Shown here: positions 46,552-55,316 of the stretch, one piece after another | Position numbering within the stretch: position 1 is the first letter of the stretch | Layout of the letters: each line of letters opens with the position of its first letter | From: Arthrobacter sp. C9C5 | Lineage (GTDB): Bacteria; Actinomycetota; Actinomycetes; Actinomycetales; Micrococcaceae | Assembly (NCBI RefSeq): GCF_013359735.1 | Contig: NZ_JABFMX010000001.1 | Location: 1 to 64,000, forward strand | Reading direction: 5' to 3' | DNA: 64,000 nucleotides | Translations under genes and position numbers: made by a program | The notes under the pieces: generated by a model | Told to the model about the DNA's origin: nothing | What the model saw: the letters and a program-made list of their open reading frames with translations, nothing else | Databases searched by the model: none

Positions 46552-47048
46552 CCCAACCCGGCGCAGGCGCTGCGCTGGCAACTGCCGTGCCGGCCGTCGG
46601 CCATCCCGCCCCCGACTTTGAGCTGGTCAACCAGTTCGGCGAGCCCGTCCGGCTGTCGGAACTGCGCGGACGCAATGTGGTTCTCGTGTTTTTCCCGTTT
46701 GCGTTCTCCGGCATTTGCACGGGCGAACTTTGCGAAATCCGGGACAACCTTGCGCTCTTCGAAGACGCGGACGCCGTCGTGCTGGGGGTTTCGGTGGACA
46801 GCAAATTCGCGCAGCGCGCCTACGCGGAAAAGGAAGGCTATTCCTTCGACCTCCTTGCGGACTTCTGGCCGCACGGTGCCGTGGCCGAGCGGTATGGCGT
46901 CTTTGACCCCGACAGCGGCATGGCCAAGCGCGGCACCTTCATCATCGACGCCTCCGGAATGGTCCGCTACGTCGTGGTGAACCCCCGCGGCCAGGCCCGG
47001 GATTTCACCGAGTACCGCGCCGCCCTGGCGGGGCTCGCAGGGAACTGA
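46548..47048 (+). CDS. ahpE: AhpE-type peroxiredoxin
   Basis: 166 residues from GTG 46548, overlapping the previous stop by four bases. APDFELVNQFGEPVRLSELRGRNVVLVFFPFAF leads to SGICTGELCEIRD, with the peroxidatic Cys in GICTGE and a second Cys four residues on. This matches the one-Cys AhpE group of Mycobacterium; the additional CEIRD Cys is unlike Rv2238c, which has DQLRD there. It reduces peroxides in the cytoplasm. Confidence 0.9.
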   Translation: MTQPGAGAALATAVPAVGHPAPDFELVNQFGEPVRLSELRGRNVVLVFFPFAFSGICTGELCEIRDNLALFEDADAVVLGVSVDSKFAQRAYAEKEGYSFDLLADFWPHGAVAERYGVFDPDSGMAKRGTFIIDASGMVRYVVVNPRGQARDFTEYRAALAGLAGN

Positions 47049-47065
47049 CGGCGGGGACAGTCGCG

Positions 47066-47986
47066 GTGAGGCAGCGGAGGCCCGGCGTCGGCATGACTGG
47101 CTTTGCCAGCCTGCCGCCGGTCGTTGCCGCCGAACCGGCGCGGAGCGAACTCGAGGTCCTGCGGGAAATCCACGACGTCCTCGCGGGGGAGCGCTTCGCG
47201 TTGCTCACCGGGGCCGGGCTCAGCACGGATTCGGGCATCCCGGATTACCGGGGCCCCGGCGCGGCTCCGCGGGCGCCCATGACCTACCAGGAATTCATTG
47301 GCGAACCCGAGAACCGCCGTCGCTACTGGGCGCGGAACCACATCGGCTGGTCGCATTTGCGCCGCGCCGATCCAAATGACGGCCATGCGGCCGCCGCCCG
47401 ACTGGAGCACCGCGGGCTCCTCACCGGCCTGATCACGCAGAATGTGGACCGGCTGCACGAGGACGCCGGGAGCGTCAACGTGGTGGACCTGCATGGCCGC
47501 TTCGACCAGGTGGTCTGCCTGGCCTGCCAGCGCCGCTACAGCCGCTCGCTGCTGGCCGGCGTGCTGGAGGAACTCAACCCCGACTTCCTGACGGAAGCAC
47601 TCGCCGCCGGTGTCGTGGAAATGGCGCCCGACGCCGACGCCACCGTGGAGGATTCGGAGCTGATTGCGGGTTTCGTCGTCGCCAACTGCCCGGCCTGCGG
47701 CGGAACGCTGAAACCCGACTTTGTCTACTTCGGCGAGAACGTCCCCAAGGACCGGGTGGAGCGCTCCTACGCCATGGTGGACGCCGCGGCGGCCCTGCTG
47801 GTGGCCGGGTCGTCCTTGACCGTGATGAGCGGACTGCGGTTCGTCCGGCACGCTGCCAAGCAGGGCAAGGCGGTGGTGATCATCAACCGGGGACAGACCC
47901 GCGGCGATGACCTGGCCACGATCAAGCTGGAGGCGGGCGTCAGCGAATCGCTGACCTGGCTCGCTGTGGAGCTCCCCTCGCTGTGA
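47066..47986 (+). CDS. Sir2-family NAD-dependent protein deacylase
   Basis: 306 residues from GTG 47066; ATG 47093 is an alternative. NAD-binding GAGLSTDSGIPDYRGPG (about 51-67), TQNVDRLHEDAG and the catalytic His in VDLHGRFDQVVCLAC. Zinc Cys pairs are CLAC and CPAC, separated by a long helical insert, as in class II (SIRT4-like) sirtuins. The C-terminus GSSLTVMSGLRFVRHA and IINRG complete the Rossmann fold. Substrate acyl group is unknown. Confidence 0.9.
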   Translation: MRQRRPGVGMTGFASLPPVVAAEPARSELEVLREIHDVLAGERFALLTGAGLSTDSGIPDYRGPGAAPRAPMTYQEFIGEPENRRRYWARNHIGWSHLRRADPNDGHAAAARLEHRGLLTGLITQNVDRLHEDAGSVNVVDLHGRFDQVVCLACQRRYSRSLLAGVLEELNPDFLTEALAAGVVEMAPDADATVEDSELIAGFVVANCPACGGTLKPDFVYFGENVPKDRVERSYAMVDAAAALLVAGSSLTVMSGLRFVRHAAKQGKAVVIINRGQTRGDDLATIKLEAGVSESLTWLAVELPSL

Positions 47987-48033
47987 GGCTTTCCGGCCCG
48001 GCGGACGATTGGCGTTTCCGGCGCCGTTTCGGG

Positions 48034-48039
48034 TAGAGT
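48034..48039 (+). promoter_or_regulatory. -10 box candidate for tRNA-Val
   Basis: TAGAGT lies about 45 bases before the tRNA. TTGGCG at 48009 would be a distant -35 (19-base spacer). A 12-base palindrome (GCACTGCAGTGC, from about 48058) sits between box and gene. Confidence 0.35.
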
Positions 48040-48083
48040 CATTGTTCGTTGGTTGACGCACTGCAGTGCGGAAACAACACCTT

Positions 48084-48159
48084 GGGTCTTTAGCTCAGCT
48101 GGTAGAGCGCCACGTTTACACCGTGGATGTCATCGGTTCGATCCCGGTAGGACCCACCA
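48084..48159 (+). tRNA. tRNA-Val (anticodon UAC)
   Basis: 76 bases with an encoded CCA end. The acceptor stem GGGTCTT pairs with AGGACCC (one G-U). The D arm AGCTCAGCTGGTAGAGC is canonical; the anticodon stem CCACG/CGTGG encloses TTTACAC, giving anticodon TAC (valine GUA codons). The T arm has GGTTCGATCC. A terminator follows directly. Confidence 0.96.
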
Positions 48160-48164
48160 AGGAG

Positions 48165-48210
48165 AACCCCGTCGCGGCAGGCCTAGAAGCCAGCCGCGGC
48201 GGGGTTTTTT
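48165..48210 (+). terminator. Terminator of tRNA-Val
   Basis: A 14-bp stem with one G-U pair (48165-48178 with 48193-48206) followed by a T run to 48210, five bases past the tRNA end. Confidence 0.9.
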
Positions 48211-48265
48211 GCTGCGGATTTTGCACCCACGCAGAATGTCGGTGCCAGCCCGTACCGTCGCTGGC

Positions 48266-48556
48266 ATGGAACATGTGATGGTGAAGACCGGCCCGGAGGG
48301 GCAACCCCAGTCAGTGGTCCGCGGTGGCCGCGAATGGGTGGTTGGCGCGGAACCCGTGCGGTGGTTTGAGCGCGTGAGCTGGTGGGAGGCCGAGCGCAGG
48401 ATGCCGAAGGGACTGAGCCGGGTCGACGTCGAAGTGTGGCAGATCCAGGCCAGGCTGGGCCGGAACAGCGGATCGGCCCTGACCACGATGGAAATCATCC
48501 GGGACGGCCTTGGCGGAGGCTGGCGGCTCCGGGACGCGGTAGCGGACGCCGCCTGA
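48266..48556 (+). CDS. Small hypothetical protein
   Basis: 96 residues from ATG 48266. A basic N-terminal part with paired Trp (WFERVSWWEAERRMPKG) leads to VDVEVWQIQARLGRNSGSALTTMEIIRDG and a Gly-rich end. I do not recognise a domain; codon composition is like the neighbours. The frame is open further upstream through the tRNA, so only the part from 48266 (or the ATGs shortly after) can be coding. Confidence 0.6.
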   Translation: MEHVMVKTGPEGQPQSVVRGGREWVVGAEPVRWFERVSWWEAERRMPKGLSRVDVEVWQIQARLGRNSGSALTTMEIIRDGLGGGWRLRDAVADAA

Positions 48557-48572
48557 CCAGCGACCACCCACG

Positions 48573-48660
48573 GGAAAAGCCCTTTGTGCAGTGAAAAGCC
48601 TTTGTGCAGTGGAAAGCGTCCGGGCAATGGAAAAGCCTCCGGGCAATGGAAAAGCCTTCC
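48573..48660. repeat. Degenerate 18-20 bp tandem repeat running into a terminator
   Basis: Five imperfect units of about 18-20 bases, each beginning GGAAAAGCC or close to it, start at 48573, 48593, 48611, 48629 and 48648. The last is the left arm of the hairpin at 48652-48696. Confidence 0.65.
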
Positions 48661-48696
48661 ACCGCGACTATTGGGGGATGCCGCGGTGGAAGGCTT
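48652..48696. terminator. Terminator hairpin between the small ORF and gntR
   Basis: A perfect 15-bp stem (48652-48666 with 48682-48696) around a 15-base loop. It probably ends transcription from both converging genes. Confidence 0.75.
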
Positions 48697-48820
48697 GATA
48701 GAAATATACCGTGAATGCGTCCAAATGTGAAACGCCTAGCGGTTGAATTTGGCCATCGTCGGGACTAATCCTGGCCCCGCGGCTGCCCATCGGGAGCCGT
48801 TCCGCTGCCGTGCGGGCGGA

Positions 48821-49549
48821 CTAGCGGGGCTGGACCGGGACGAAGACGCGGGGCTGGTCCTTCCAGCTGGGTTCCATGTCCGCGATCGTCTCGCGCATGA
48901 TCTTGTTGGAGGCCTCGCGGGCGGCCACGCCGTCGCCGGCCGCAATCGCCTCCGCCACGTCCACGTGCCACTGCAGCGCGGAGGTCCGCGGATGGTCCGG
49001 CATCAGGCCGTGGACGGTGCGGCCGGTCAGCGTTTCGGCTACCTGGCCCACCATGTTGGCGAACATTTCGTTGCCGGAACCGGTCAACAACAGGGAATGG
49101 AATTGGATGTCCAGTTCGAGGAACCGAGGCACGTCGCCGGCCACGCCCGCCTCCCGCATGGCGTGGGAGATTTCCACCAGTTGGCTGCGGAGTTCATCCG
49201 GGGCGTTGCCGGCCGCCAGCTCGGCCGCCACCGGCTCCACCGCGGTCCTCAGCTCGGCCAGGGAGCGCAGCTGGGCGCCGCGGCCCTCGCCGGCCAGGCG
49301 CCAGCGGATCACGAGCGGATCGAAGGGGTTCCAGCGGCTGGCGGGGAGCACGCGGATGCCGACTCGTTTGATGGTCTCGACCAGCCCCAGGGACTGCAGC
49401 ACGCGCACCGCCTCGCGGACCACCGAGCGGGAGACCTTCAGCTCATCCTCGAGGTGCTCGGCCAGCATGACATGGCCGGCGGGGAGCTCACCGGCGACGA
49501 TGCGGGCTCCCAGATGCTCGATGGCGCGGTGATGCAGGCTGGTCGACAT
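48821..49549 (-). CDS. GntR/FadR-family regulator, probably of gnd
   Basis: 242 residues from ATG 49549. N-terminal winged helix: AIEHLGARIVAGELPAGHVMLAEHLEDELKVSRSVVREAVRVLQSLGLVE (about 8-57). The C-terminal FCD effector domain has Asp/His metal-type positions in LELDIQFHSLLL. FadR-type GntR proteins respond to organic acids or sugar acids. Divergence from 6-phosphogluconate dehydrogenase suggests gluconate control. A 17-bp palindrome lies between them. Confidence 0.85.
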   Translation of the reverse strand: MSTSLHHRAIEHLGARIVAGELPAGHVMLAEHLEDELKVSRSVVREAVRVLQSLGLVETIKRVGIRVLPASRWNPFDPLVIRWRLAGEGRGAQLRSLAELRTAVEPVAAELAAGNAPDELRSQLVEISHAMREAGVAGDVPRFLELDIQFHSLLLTGSGNEMFANMVGQVAETLTGRTVHGLMPDHPRTSALQWHVDVAEAIAAGDGVAAREASNKIMRETIADMEPSWKDQPRVFVPVQPR

Positions 49550-49611
49550 AGTCGTAAGCATAGTGGCGCAGGTCGCAATCCCGGGGCTACAGGCGCAGTG
49601 GCCGCCGAAAA

Positions 49612-49628
49612 TCATAGACTGTTTGTGA
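49612..49628. promoter_or_regulatory. GntR operator candidate over the gntR -10
   Basis: TCATAGACTGTTTGTGA is a 17-bp imperfect palindrome (6 of 8 arm pairs). Read on the minus strand it includes TATGAT, a good -10 for gntR, 63 bases before its ATG. This suggests autorepression. Confidence 0.45.
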
Positions 49629-49775
49629 CGCGCCGTATTCCGCCACGTGGGCGCTGCTTTCCGGCAGTCAGCGGAAATACATATGGTTTATTGACAGCCA
49701 CTGATCCCAAGAAGCGTGTTCCGCAGCAACTGCGGGACGAATTGCACTCGATGCACAGAATGAATTGGAGTTTTG

Positions 49776-51212
49776 ATGTCAGCACACATCGGTGTCACCG
49801 GCCTTGCGGTGATGGGGGCCAACCTGGCCCGAAACCTGGCCCGTAACGGCTTCACCGTTGCCCTGCACAACCGTTCCGTGGAGAAAACCGACGCGCTCCT
49901 CGAAAAGCACGGCCAGGACGGCGACTTCGTCCGCACTGAAACGCTGCAGGAACTCGTTGACTCGCTGGAGAAGCCGCGCCGCGTGCTGATCATGGTCAAG
50001 GCCGGCAAGCCGGTGGACTCAGTGATCGAACAGCTCGAGCCGCTGCTGGAGGCCGGCGACATCATCATCGACGCCGGCAACTCGCACTACGAGGACACCC
50101 GCCGCCGCGAGGCCGCCCTCGCGAAGAAGGACCTCCACTTCGTCGGCATCGGCGTCTCCGGCGGCGAGGAAGGCGCGCTCAACGGCCCCTCGATCATGCC
50201 CGGCGGCTCCAAGGAGTCCTACGAGGCGCTCGGCCCGCTGCTGGAAAAGATCGCAGCCCACGTCGACGGCCAGCCCTGCTGCGCCTGGATCGGTACCGAC
50301 GGCGCCGGCCACTTCGTCAAGATGGTGCACAACGGCATCGAATACGCCGACATGCAGGTCATCGGCGAGGCCTTCGACCTGCTGCGCTCCGGCGCTGGCA
50401 TCGAGCCGGCCGAGCAGTCCAAGATCTTCGCCGAATGGAACAAGGGCGAGCTCGCCTCCTTCCTGATCGAAATCTCCGCCGAAGTCCTCGGCCACGTCGA
50501 CGCCAAGACCGGCAAGCCGTTCGTCGACGTCGTGGTGGATGCCGCCGGCCAGAAGGGCACCGGCCGCTGGACGGTCATCTCCGCCCTCGAGCTGGGTTCC
50601 CCGACCTCCGGCATCGCCGAATCGGTCTTCGCCCGCGCGCTGTCCTCCCAGGCGGAGCAGCGCAAGCTGGCCCAGGAACTGCTCGCCGGCGGCGAGGCCG
50701 CCGTCGAGGTCCCCGAGACCTTCGTCGAGGACGTCCGGCAGGCACTGTATGCCTCCAAGCTGGTCTCCTACGCGCAGGGCCTTGACATGCTCACCTCCGC
50801 CGCCAAGGAATACGGCTGGGACCTCAAGCTGGACGAGATCGCCTCGCTGTGGCGCGGCGGCTGCATCATCCGTGCAGAGCTGCTGAAGGAAATCACCAAG
50901 GCCTACGCCGCGGAAGAGAAGCCGGCAAACCTGCTGTTCGCGCCGGCCTTCACCAAGGCGATCGCCGAGGTCCTCCCGGCCTGGCGCCGCGTGGTGGCCA
51001 CCGCGGTGCAGCTCGGCATCCCGGTGCCGGTGTTCTCCTCCTCCCTGGCCTACTACGACGGCCTGCGCCGCAAGCGCCTCCCGGCCGCCGTGATCCAGGG
51101 CCAGCGCGACCTTTTCGGCGCACACACCTACGGCCGGATCGACACCGAGGGCACCTTCCACACCCTCTGGGGCGAGGACAAGTCCGAGATCGCGGCAGTG
51201 GACACGCACTAG
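49776..51212 (+). CDS. gnd: 6-phosphogluconate dehydrogenase, decarboxylating
   Basis: 478 residues from ATG 49776 (TTGGAG just upstream). NADP site GVTGLAVMGANLARNLARNGF, NRS in HNRSVEKTD, then the signature IGVSGGEEGALNGPSIMPGG and catalytic Lys in GAGHFVKMVHNGIEYADMQ. The all-helical C-terminal dimer domain ends in DLFGAHTYGRIDTEGTFH. It converts 6-phosphogluconate to ribulose 5-phosphate. The neighbouring GntR gene is the likely regulator. Confidence 0.96.
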   Translation: MSAHIGVTGLAVMGANLARNLARNGFTVALHNRSVEKTDALLEKHGQDGDFVRTETLQELVDSLEKPRRVLIMVKAGKPVDSVIEQLEPLLEAGDIIIDAGNSHYEDTRRREAALAKKDLHFVGIGVSGGEEGALNGPSIMPGGSKESYEALGPLLEKIAAHVDGQPCCAWIGTDGAGHFVKMVHNGIEYADMQVIGEAFDLLRSGAGIEPAEQSKIFAEWNKGELASFLIEISAEVLGHVDAKTGKPFVDVVVDAAGQKGTGRWTVISALELGSPTSGIAESVFARALSSQAEQRKLAQELLAGGEAAVEVPETFVEDVRQALYASKLVSYAQGLDMLTSAAKEYGWDLKLDEIASLWRGGCIIRAELLKEITKAYAAEEKPANLLFAPAFTKAIAEVLPAWRRVVATAVQLGIPVPVFSSSLAYYDGLRRKRLPAAVIQGQRDLFGAHTYGRIDTEGTFHTLWGEDKSEIAAVDTH

Positions 51213-51229
51213 TCCAGACCGGTTAAGCG

Positions 51230-51272
51230 ACAGCGGCCGGCGCCCCCGCTTTGGGGACGCCGGCCGCTGTCT
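51230..51272. terminator. Bidirectional terminator between gnd and cysE
   Basis: A 14-bp perfect outer stem (51230-51243 with 51259-51272) continues into C/G pairs around a short loop. It lies between converging genes. Confidence 0.85.
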
Positions 51273-51286
51273 TGTAACTGCGCGCC

Positions 51287-51871
51287 TTAGATCCGGTATT
51301 CGATCAGGTACTCGGCCGGGTCGACGGCGGGCTTGGTCTCGCGCTGGGCGTCGCGGTGCCGCCAGGTGGCGGGTACGCCGGTCAGGATCGACTCGGCCGG
51401 GGCGTCCTTGACCACGACGGCGTTGGCGCCGATGGCGCTGTCCCGGCCGATCGTGATGGGGCCCAGGACCTTGGCCCCGGCGCCGATGACGACGCGGTCC
51501 TCGATGGTGGGGTGCCGCTTGATCTTGGCGAGCGAACGGCCGCCAAGCGTGACGCCGTGGTAGATCATGACATCCTCGCCGATCTCGGCGGTTTCGCCGA
51601 TCACGACGCCCATGCCGTGGTCGATGAAGAAGCGGCGGCCGATCGTGGCGCCGGGGTGGATCTCGATGCCGGTCAGGAAGCGGGCCAGCTGGGAGATCAG
51701 CCGCGCCGGGAAGCGCAGCGAAGGGTTCTGCCAGAGCCGGTGCGTCAGGCGGTGCGCCCAGATCGCGTGCAGGCCGGAGTAGGCAAAGAAGTTTTCGAAA
51801 GAACCCCGCGCCGCCGGGTCGTGGGACCGGGCGGCGTCGAGGTCTTCCTTCAGTCTTGCGAAGAAGCTCAC
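51287..51871 (-). CDS. cysE: Serine O-acetyltransferase
   Basis: 194 residues from GTG 51871 (AAAGG upstream), the short EpsC-type CysE. Left-handed beta-helix hexapeptides: [43 protein letters not shown], with the catalytic His pair and a Gly-rich rim. It makes O-acetylserine for CysK, encoded just upstream on the same strand (37-base gap). The C-terminus AEYLIEYRI would insert into CysK only if it ended in Ile, which it does. Confidence 0.93.
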   Translation of the reverse strand: MSFFARLKEDLDAARSHDPAARGSFENFFAYSGLHAIWAHRLTHRLWQNPSLRFPARLISQLARFLTGIEIHPGATIGRRFFIDHGMGVVIGETAEIGEDVMIYHGVTLGGRSLAKIKRHPTIEDRVVIGAGAKVLGPITIGRDSAIGANAVVVKDAPAESILTGVPATWRHRDAQRETKPAVDPAEYLIEYRI

Positions 51872-51908
51872 AAAGACCTTTCTACGAATTCTTGGGACAG
51901 GGCTGGGC

Positions 51909-52844
51909 TTAGCCGCGGATGTCGTCGTACAGCACGGTGGAGATGTAGCGCTCCCCGAAGTCGCAGACAACGGCAACAATCAGCTTACCGGCGTTCTCCG
52001 GGCGCTTCGCGAGTTCCAGGGCCGCCCAGACGATCGCGCCGGAGGAGATGCCGCCGAGGATGCCTTCCTTGACGCCCAGCTCGCGGGCCACGCGGACCGA
52101 GTCCTCCAGGGTGGCGTCGATGACCTCGTCGTAGACGTTGGTGTCCAGGATTTCCGGCACGAAGTTGGCGCCCAGGCCCTGGATCTTGTGCGGGCCCGGG
52201 GCGCCGCCGTTGAGGATGGGGGAGTCCTTGGGCTCGACGGCGATGATCTGCACGTCGGGCTTGCGCTCCTTGAGCACCTGGCCGACGCCGGTGACGGTTC
52301 CGCCGGTGCCGACGCCGGCGACGAAGATGTCCACCTTGCCGTCGGTGTCGGACCAGATTTCCTCGGCGGTGGTGCGGCGGTGCACCTCGGGGTTGGCCTC
52401 GTTGGCGAACTGCTGCGCCCAGATGGAGTTCTCCGTGTTGGCGACGATCTCCTGGGCCTTCTCCACGGCTCCGCGCATGCCCTCGGAACCGGGGGTCAGC
52501 ACAATCTCGGCGCCGTAGGCACGGAGCATGACGCGGCGTTCCGTGGACATGGTCTCGGGCATGGTGAGGATGACCTTGTAGCCGCGGGCGGCGCCGACCA
52601 TGGCCAGGGCGATGCCCGTGTTGCCGGACGTTCCCTCGACGATGGTCCCGCCGGGCTTCAGTGCACCGGACTTCTCCGCGGCGTCAATGATGGCGACGCC
52701 GATCCGGTCCTTGACGCTGTTGGCCGGGTTGTAGAACTCCAGCTTGACCGCCACTGTGGCGTCCAGGCCTTCGCTCAGCCGGTTGAGGCGGACCAGCGGG
52801 GTGCCGCCGACCAGCTGGGTAACATCGTCATAGATCCGTGCCAT
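51909..52844 (-). CDS. cysK: Cysteine synthase A (O-acetylserine sulfhydrylase)
   Basis: 311 residues. PLP-binding Lys in [14 protein letters not shown], the substrate loop [24 protein letters not shown] for the cofactor phosphate, and SSGAIVWAA near the C-terminus. It makes cysteine from O-acetylserine and sulfide. It precedes cysE in one transcript; the Ile-ending CysE tail suggests a cysteine synthase complex. Confidence 0.96.
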   Translation of the reverse strand: MARIYDDVTQLVGGTPLVRLNRLSEGLDATVAVKLEFYNPANSVKDRIGVAIIDAAEKSGALKPGGTIVEGTSGNTGIALAMVGAARGYKVILTMPETMSTERRVMLRAYGAEIVLTPGSEGMRGAVEKAQEIVANTENSIWAQQFANEANPEVHRRTTAEEIWSDTDGKVDIFVAGVGTGGTVTGVGQVLKERKPDVQIIAVEPKDSPILNGGAPGPHKIQGLGANFVPEILDTNVYDEVIDATLEDSVRVARELGVKEGILGGISSGAIVWAALELAKRPENAGKLIVAVVCDFGERYISTVLYDDIRG

Positions 52845-52910
52845 GGGTAGGTATGCCTATCTGTGAGGAGGAATTCTAAGGTCAGCCTAACGAGGGCGCC
52901 GAGGCCCTAG

Positions 52911-53435
52911 CTAAGCATTAAGCCATGCAGAGTAATATTTCCTGGCCTTCGCCAGCTTCGGGTTGATGATCACCTGGCAGTAGCCCTGATCGGGATACTT
53001 CGCGTAGTAGTCCTGGTGGAAATCCTCGGCCACGTGGAAGACCGGCAGGCGGCTCACCTCGGTGACGATCGGGTTAGACCACAGCTCCTGGTTTCGACCG
53101 ATTGCTTCCTCGAAAAGGATCTTCTCCTCGGTGGTCTCGTAGAACATCGAGGACCGGTACTGCGTGCCGACGTCGTAACCCTGCCGGTTCAGCGTCGTGG
53201 GATCGTGCAGGGCGAAGAACATGTCCAGGATGACTTCGGCCGGGATCACCTCCTCGTCGAAGGTCACCGCCACTACCTCGGCGTGACCGGTGGTACCGGA
53301 GCACACGCTGTAATAGTCGGGGTTGCGGTCGTGGCCTCCGGTGTAGCCCGATACAACCGAGCTGACACCCCTGGTCTTCTGGTAGACGGCGTCGAGGCAC
53401 CAGAAGCAGCCCCCGCCGAGGACGAAAGTTCTCAT
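52911..53435 (-). CDS. msrA: Peptide methionine sulfoxide reductase A
   Basis: 174 residues. The catalytic motif GGGCFWC (about 8-14) is at the N-terminus, followed by VVSGYTGGHDRNPDYYSVCSGTTGHAEVV with the second Cys. HVAEDFHQDYYAKYPDQGYC holds recycling residues. It repairs methionine S-sulfoxide. The gene lies 66 bases beyond the cysK start on the same strand, so it is likely separately transcribed. Confidence 0.96.
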   Translation of the reverse strand: MRTFVLGGGCFWCLDAVYQKTRGVSSVVSGYTGGHDRNPDYYSVCSGTTGHAEVVAVTFDEEVIPAEVILDMFFALHDPTTLNRQGYDVGTQYRSSMFYETTEEKILFEEAIGRNQELWSNPIVTEVSRLPVFHVAEDFHQDYYAKYPDQGYCQVIINPKLAKARKYYSAWLNA

Positions 53436-53546
53436 GTCCTGTTCAATGGGCGAAGGGCCCGGATCATTCCCGAACCCGGCATTCCGCCAGCATCCGGGAC
53501 TCCCGGCAGGGGTGGCGGGCCCCGCGCATAGGGTAAAAATGAGGGT

Positions 53547-54440
53547 ATGGAACCTGAGAACACCGACGTTTCAGCGCAGCCCGACGAAGCCATCAGCGCC
53601 GGCGACGCCGCCACGCTGGGCATGATCCTGCTGGCCGTCGAGGAGCTCTGGCCCGAATCGCTGGCGGAGGACTGGGACGAGGTGGGCCTGGTGGCCGGAC
53701 ACCCGTCCGCCGAGGTGAGCAGGATTCTCTTCGCCGTGGACCCCACGCTCGAAGTCATCGAGGAAGCCGTCGACTGGGGCGCCGAACTGCTCATAACGCA
53801 CCATCCCCTGCTGCTCAAAGGCGTCACCTCCGTTGCCGCCAACACCCCCAAGGGCAAGGCGGTGCACCGGCTGATCGAGTCCGGAACTGCCCTGCTGACC
53901 GTCCACACCAACGGTGATTCCGCCGTCGGGGGCGTCTCCGACGTGCTGGCCGACGCGCTGGGCCTGCAGGACGTGGTGCCGCTGACGCCCGCCGCGAACG
54001 GCCTTCCCGAGGAGGGGATCGGCCGGGTCGGGGACCTCGCCGACGTCCAGACGCTGGGGGAATTCGCCGCGCGGGTCTTCGGCATCCTGCCCTCCGTGGC
54101 CGGCGGGGTCCGTGTTTCCGGCGACCGGGACGGCCTGGTGCGCCGGGTGGCCCTGTGCGGCGGTGCAGGCGACTCGCTGTTCAACGAGGTCCGCGCGAGC
54201 AACGCCGACGTGTACCTGACCGCGGACCTGCGCCACCATCCGGCGTCGGAGGCCCGCGAGGCTGCCGTCAATGACCGGCCGTACCTGATCGACGTCTCGC
54301 ACTTTGCGAGCGAGTGGCTGTGGCTGCCGGCGGCCGCCGAGGCCCTGGGCAATGTGCTGACCGACCAGGGGCACGAGATCGAGATCCGGGTCAGCACCAC
54401 CAACAGCGACCCCTGGGACTTCATTCTGACTCCGGGCTAA
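53547..54440 (+). CDS. Nif3-like dinuclear metal centre protein
   Basis: 297 residues. LLITHHPLLLKGVTSV (about 87-102) and the late HFASEWLWLPAAAEALG block hold the His/Glu ligands of the NIF3/DUF34 family, often annotated GTP cyclohydrolase I type 2. WDEVGLVAGHPSAEVSRILFAVDPT is the conserved N-terminal strand. Function is not settled. It commonly precedes the coiled-coil protein found next. Confidence 0.9.
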   Translation: MEPENTDVSAQPDEAISAGDAATLGMILLAVEELWPESLAEDWDEVGLVAGHPSAEVSRILFAVDPTLEVIEEAVDWGAELLITHHPLLLKGVTSVAANTPKGKAVHRLIESGTALLTVHTNGDSAVGGVSDVLADALGLQDVVPLTPAANGLPEEGIGRVGDLADVQTLGEFAARVFGILPSVAGGVRVSGDRDGLVRRVALCGGAGDSLFNEVRASNADVYLTADLRHHPASEAREAAVNDRPYLIDVSHFASEWLWLPAAAEALGNVLTDQGHEIEIRVSTTNSDPWDFILTPG

Positions 54441-54563
54441 GCCTGGCGTGCGAGGGGCCCCGGGTGAGCGTAGCGAGGCCGGGGAGCACGCTAGGCGCTA
54501 GAGTCTAGGGAGCGCCGGTACGGTGCCCGGCTGCGGCCGGTAAGTGAACAAGCGGAGGAAATA

Positions 54564-55301
54564 GTGGCCAAGGCAGCACCGGCGGAACAGTTGAAGTTGC
54601 TCGAATTGCAGGGACTCGATGCCAGGCTCAAGTCCCTGTCCAACCGCCGCCGCAGCCTTGAAAGCGACTCCCGGATCACCGACCTGGAGGCTGCCCTTAG
54701 TGTGGCCAACGGCGAACTTGGCGCCGCGAAGGTGGCAGTGCACGACGCCGAACTGGAACTCAAGCGCGCCGAGGCCGACGTCGAGCAGGTCGCCTCCCGG
54801 ATCGAACGCGATGAGGCCAGGCTCAACAGCGGCACCGGGCTGTCCAAGGACCTCGTGGCCCTGCAGCGCGATATCGCGTCCCTGAACAAGCGTCGCTCGG
54901 ATCTTGAGGACGTTGAACTCGAGGTCCTGGAGCGGCTGGATTCGCTGCGCCTGCGCCAGGCTACGCAGCAGCAGATCGTTGACGACATCCAGGGGTCCTT
55001 TGGCGCCATCCGCGCCGAACTGGACGAGCAGCTCGCCGAAGTGGCCGCGGAGATGACCGTGGTTCGCGGCCAGCGCGCCGAGTTCGCCGAGGGACTGGAC
55101 GCGGGAATGCTCACCGTCTACGAGAAGACCCTCGCCAAGCGCGGCGTCGGCGCGGCCCGGCTCTTCCACGGCACCTCCGAAGGCTCCGGCATGCAGCTGA
55201 GCCCCGGCGACCTTGCCGAGATCAAGGCCGCCGCCGAGGACGACATCGTCTTTTGCCCCGACTCCGGGTGCATCCTGGTCCGCTCCGCCGAGTGGGCCTA
55301 G
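54564..55301 (+). CDS. Coiled-coil protein with partial C-terminal zinc ribbon
   Basis: 245 residues. From about 5 to 180 it is heptad-like coiled coil (LKLLELQGLDARLKSL onward). The C-terminal ribbon normally has two CxxC-type pairs; here only CPDSGC is present, and the expected first pair is replaced by SEGSGMQLS. It is the actinobacterial CT398-like zinc-ribbon family found after Nif3. Function is unknown, probably nucleic-acid or secretion related. Confidence 0.88.
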   Translation: MAKAAPAEQLKLLELQGLDARLKSLSNRRRSLESDSRITDLEAALSVANGELGAAKVAVHDAELELKRAEADVEQVASRIERDEARLNSGTGLSKDLVALQRDIASLNKRRSDLEDVELEVLERLDSLRLRQATQQQIVDDIQGSFGAIRAELDEQLAEVAAEMTVVRGQRAEFAEGLDAGMLTVYEKTLAKRGVGAARLFHGTSEGSGMQLSPGDLAEIKAAAEDDIVFCPDSGCILVRSAEWA

Positions 55302-55316
55302 CCGGCCTGTCCCGGG

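Noticed and set aside
48053..48265. Coding extension through tRNA-Val
   Set aside because: Occupied by the tRNA and its terminator.
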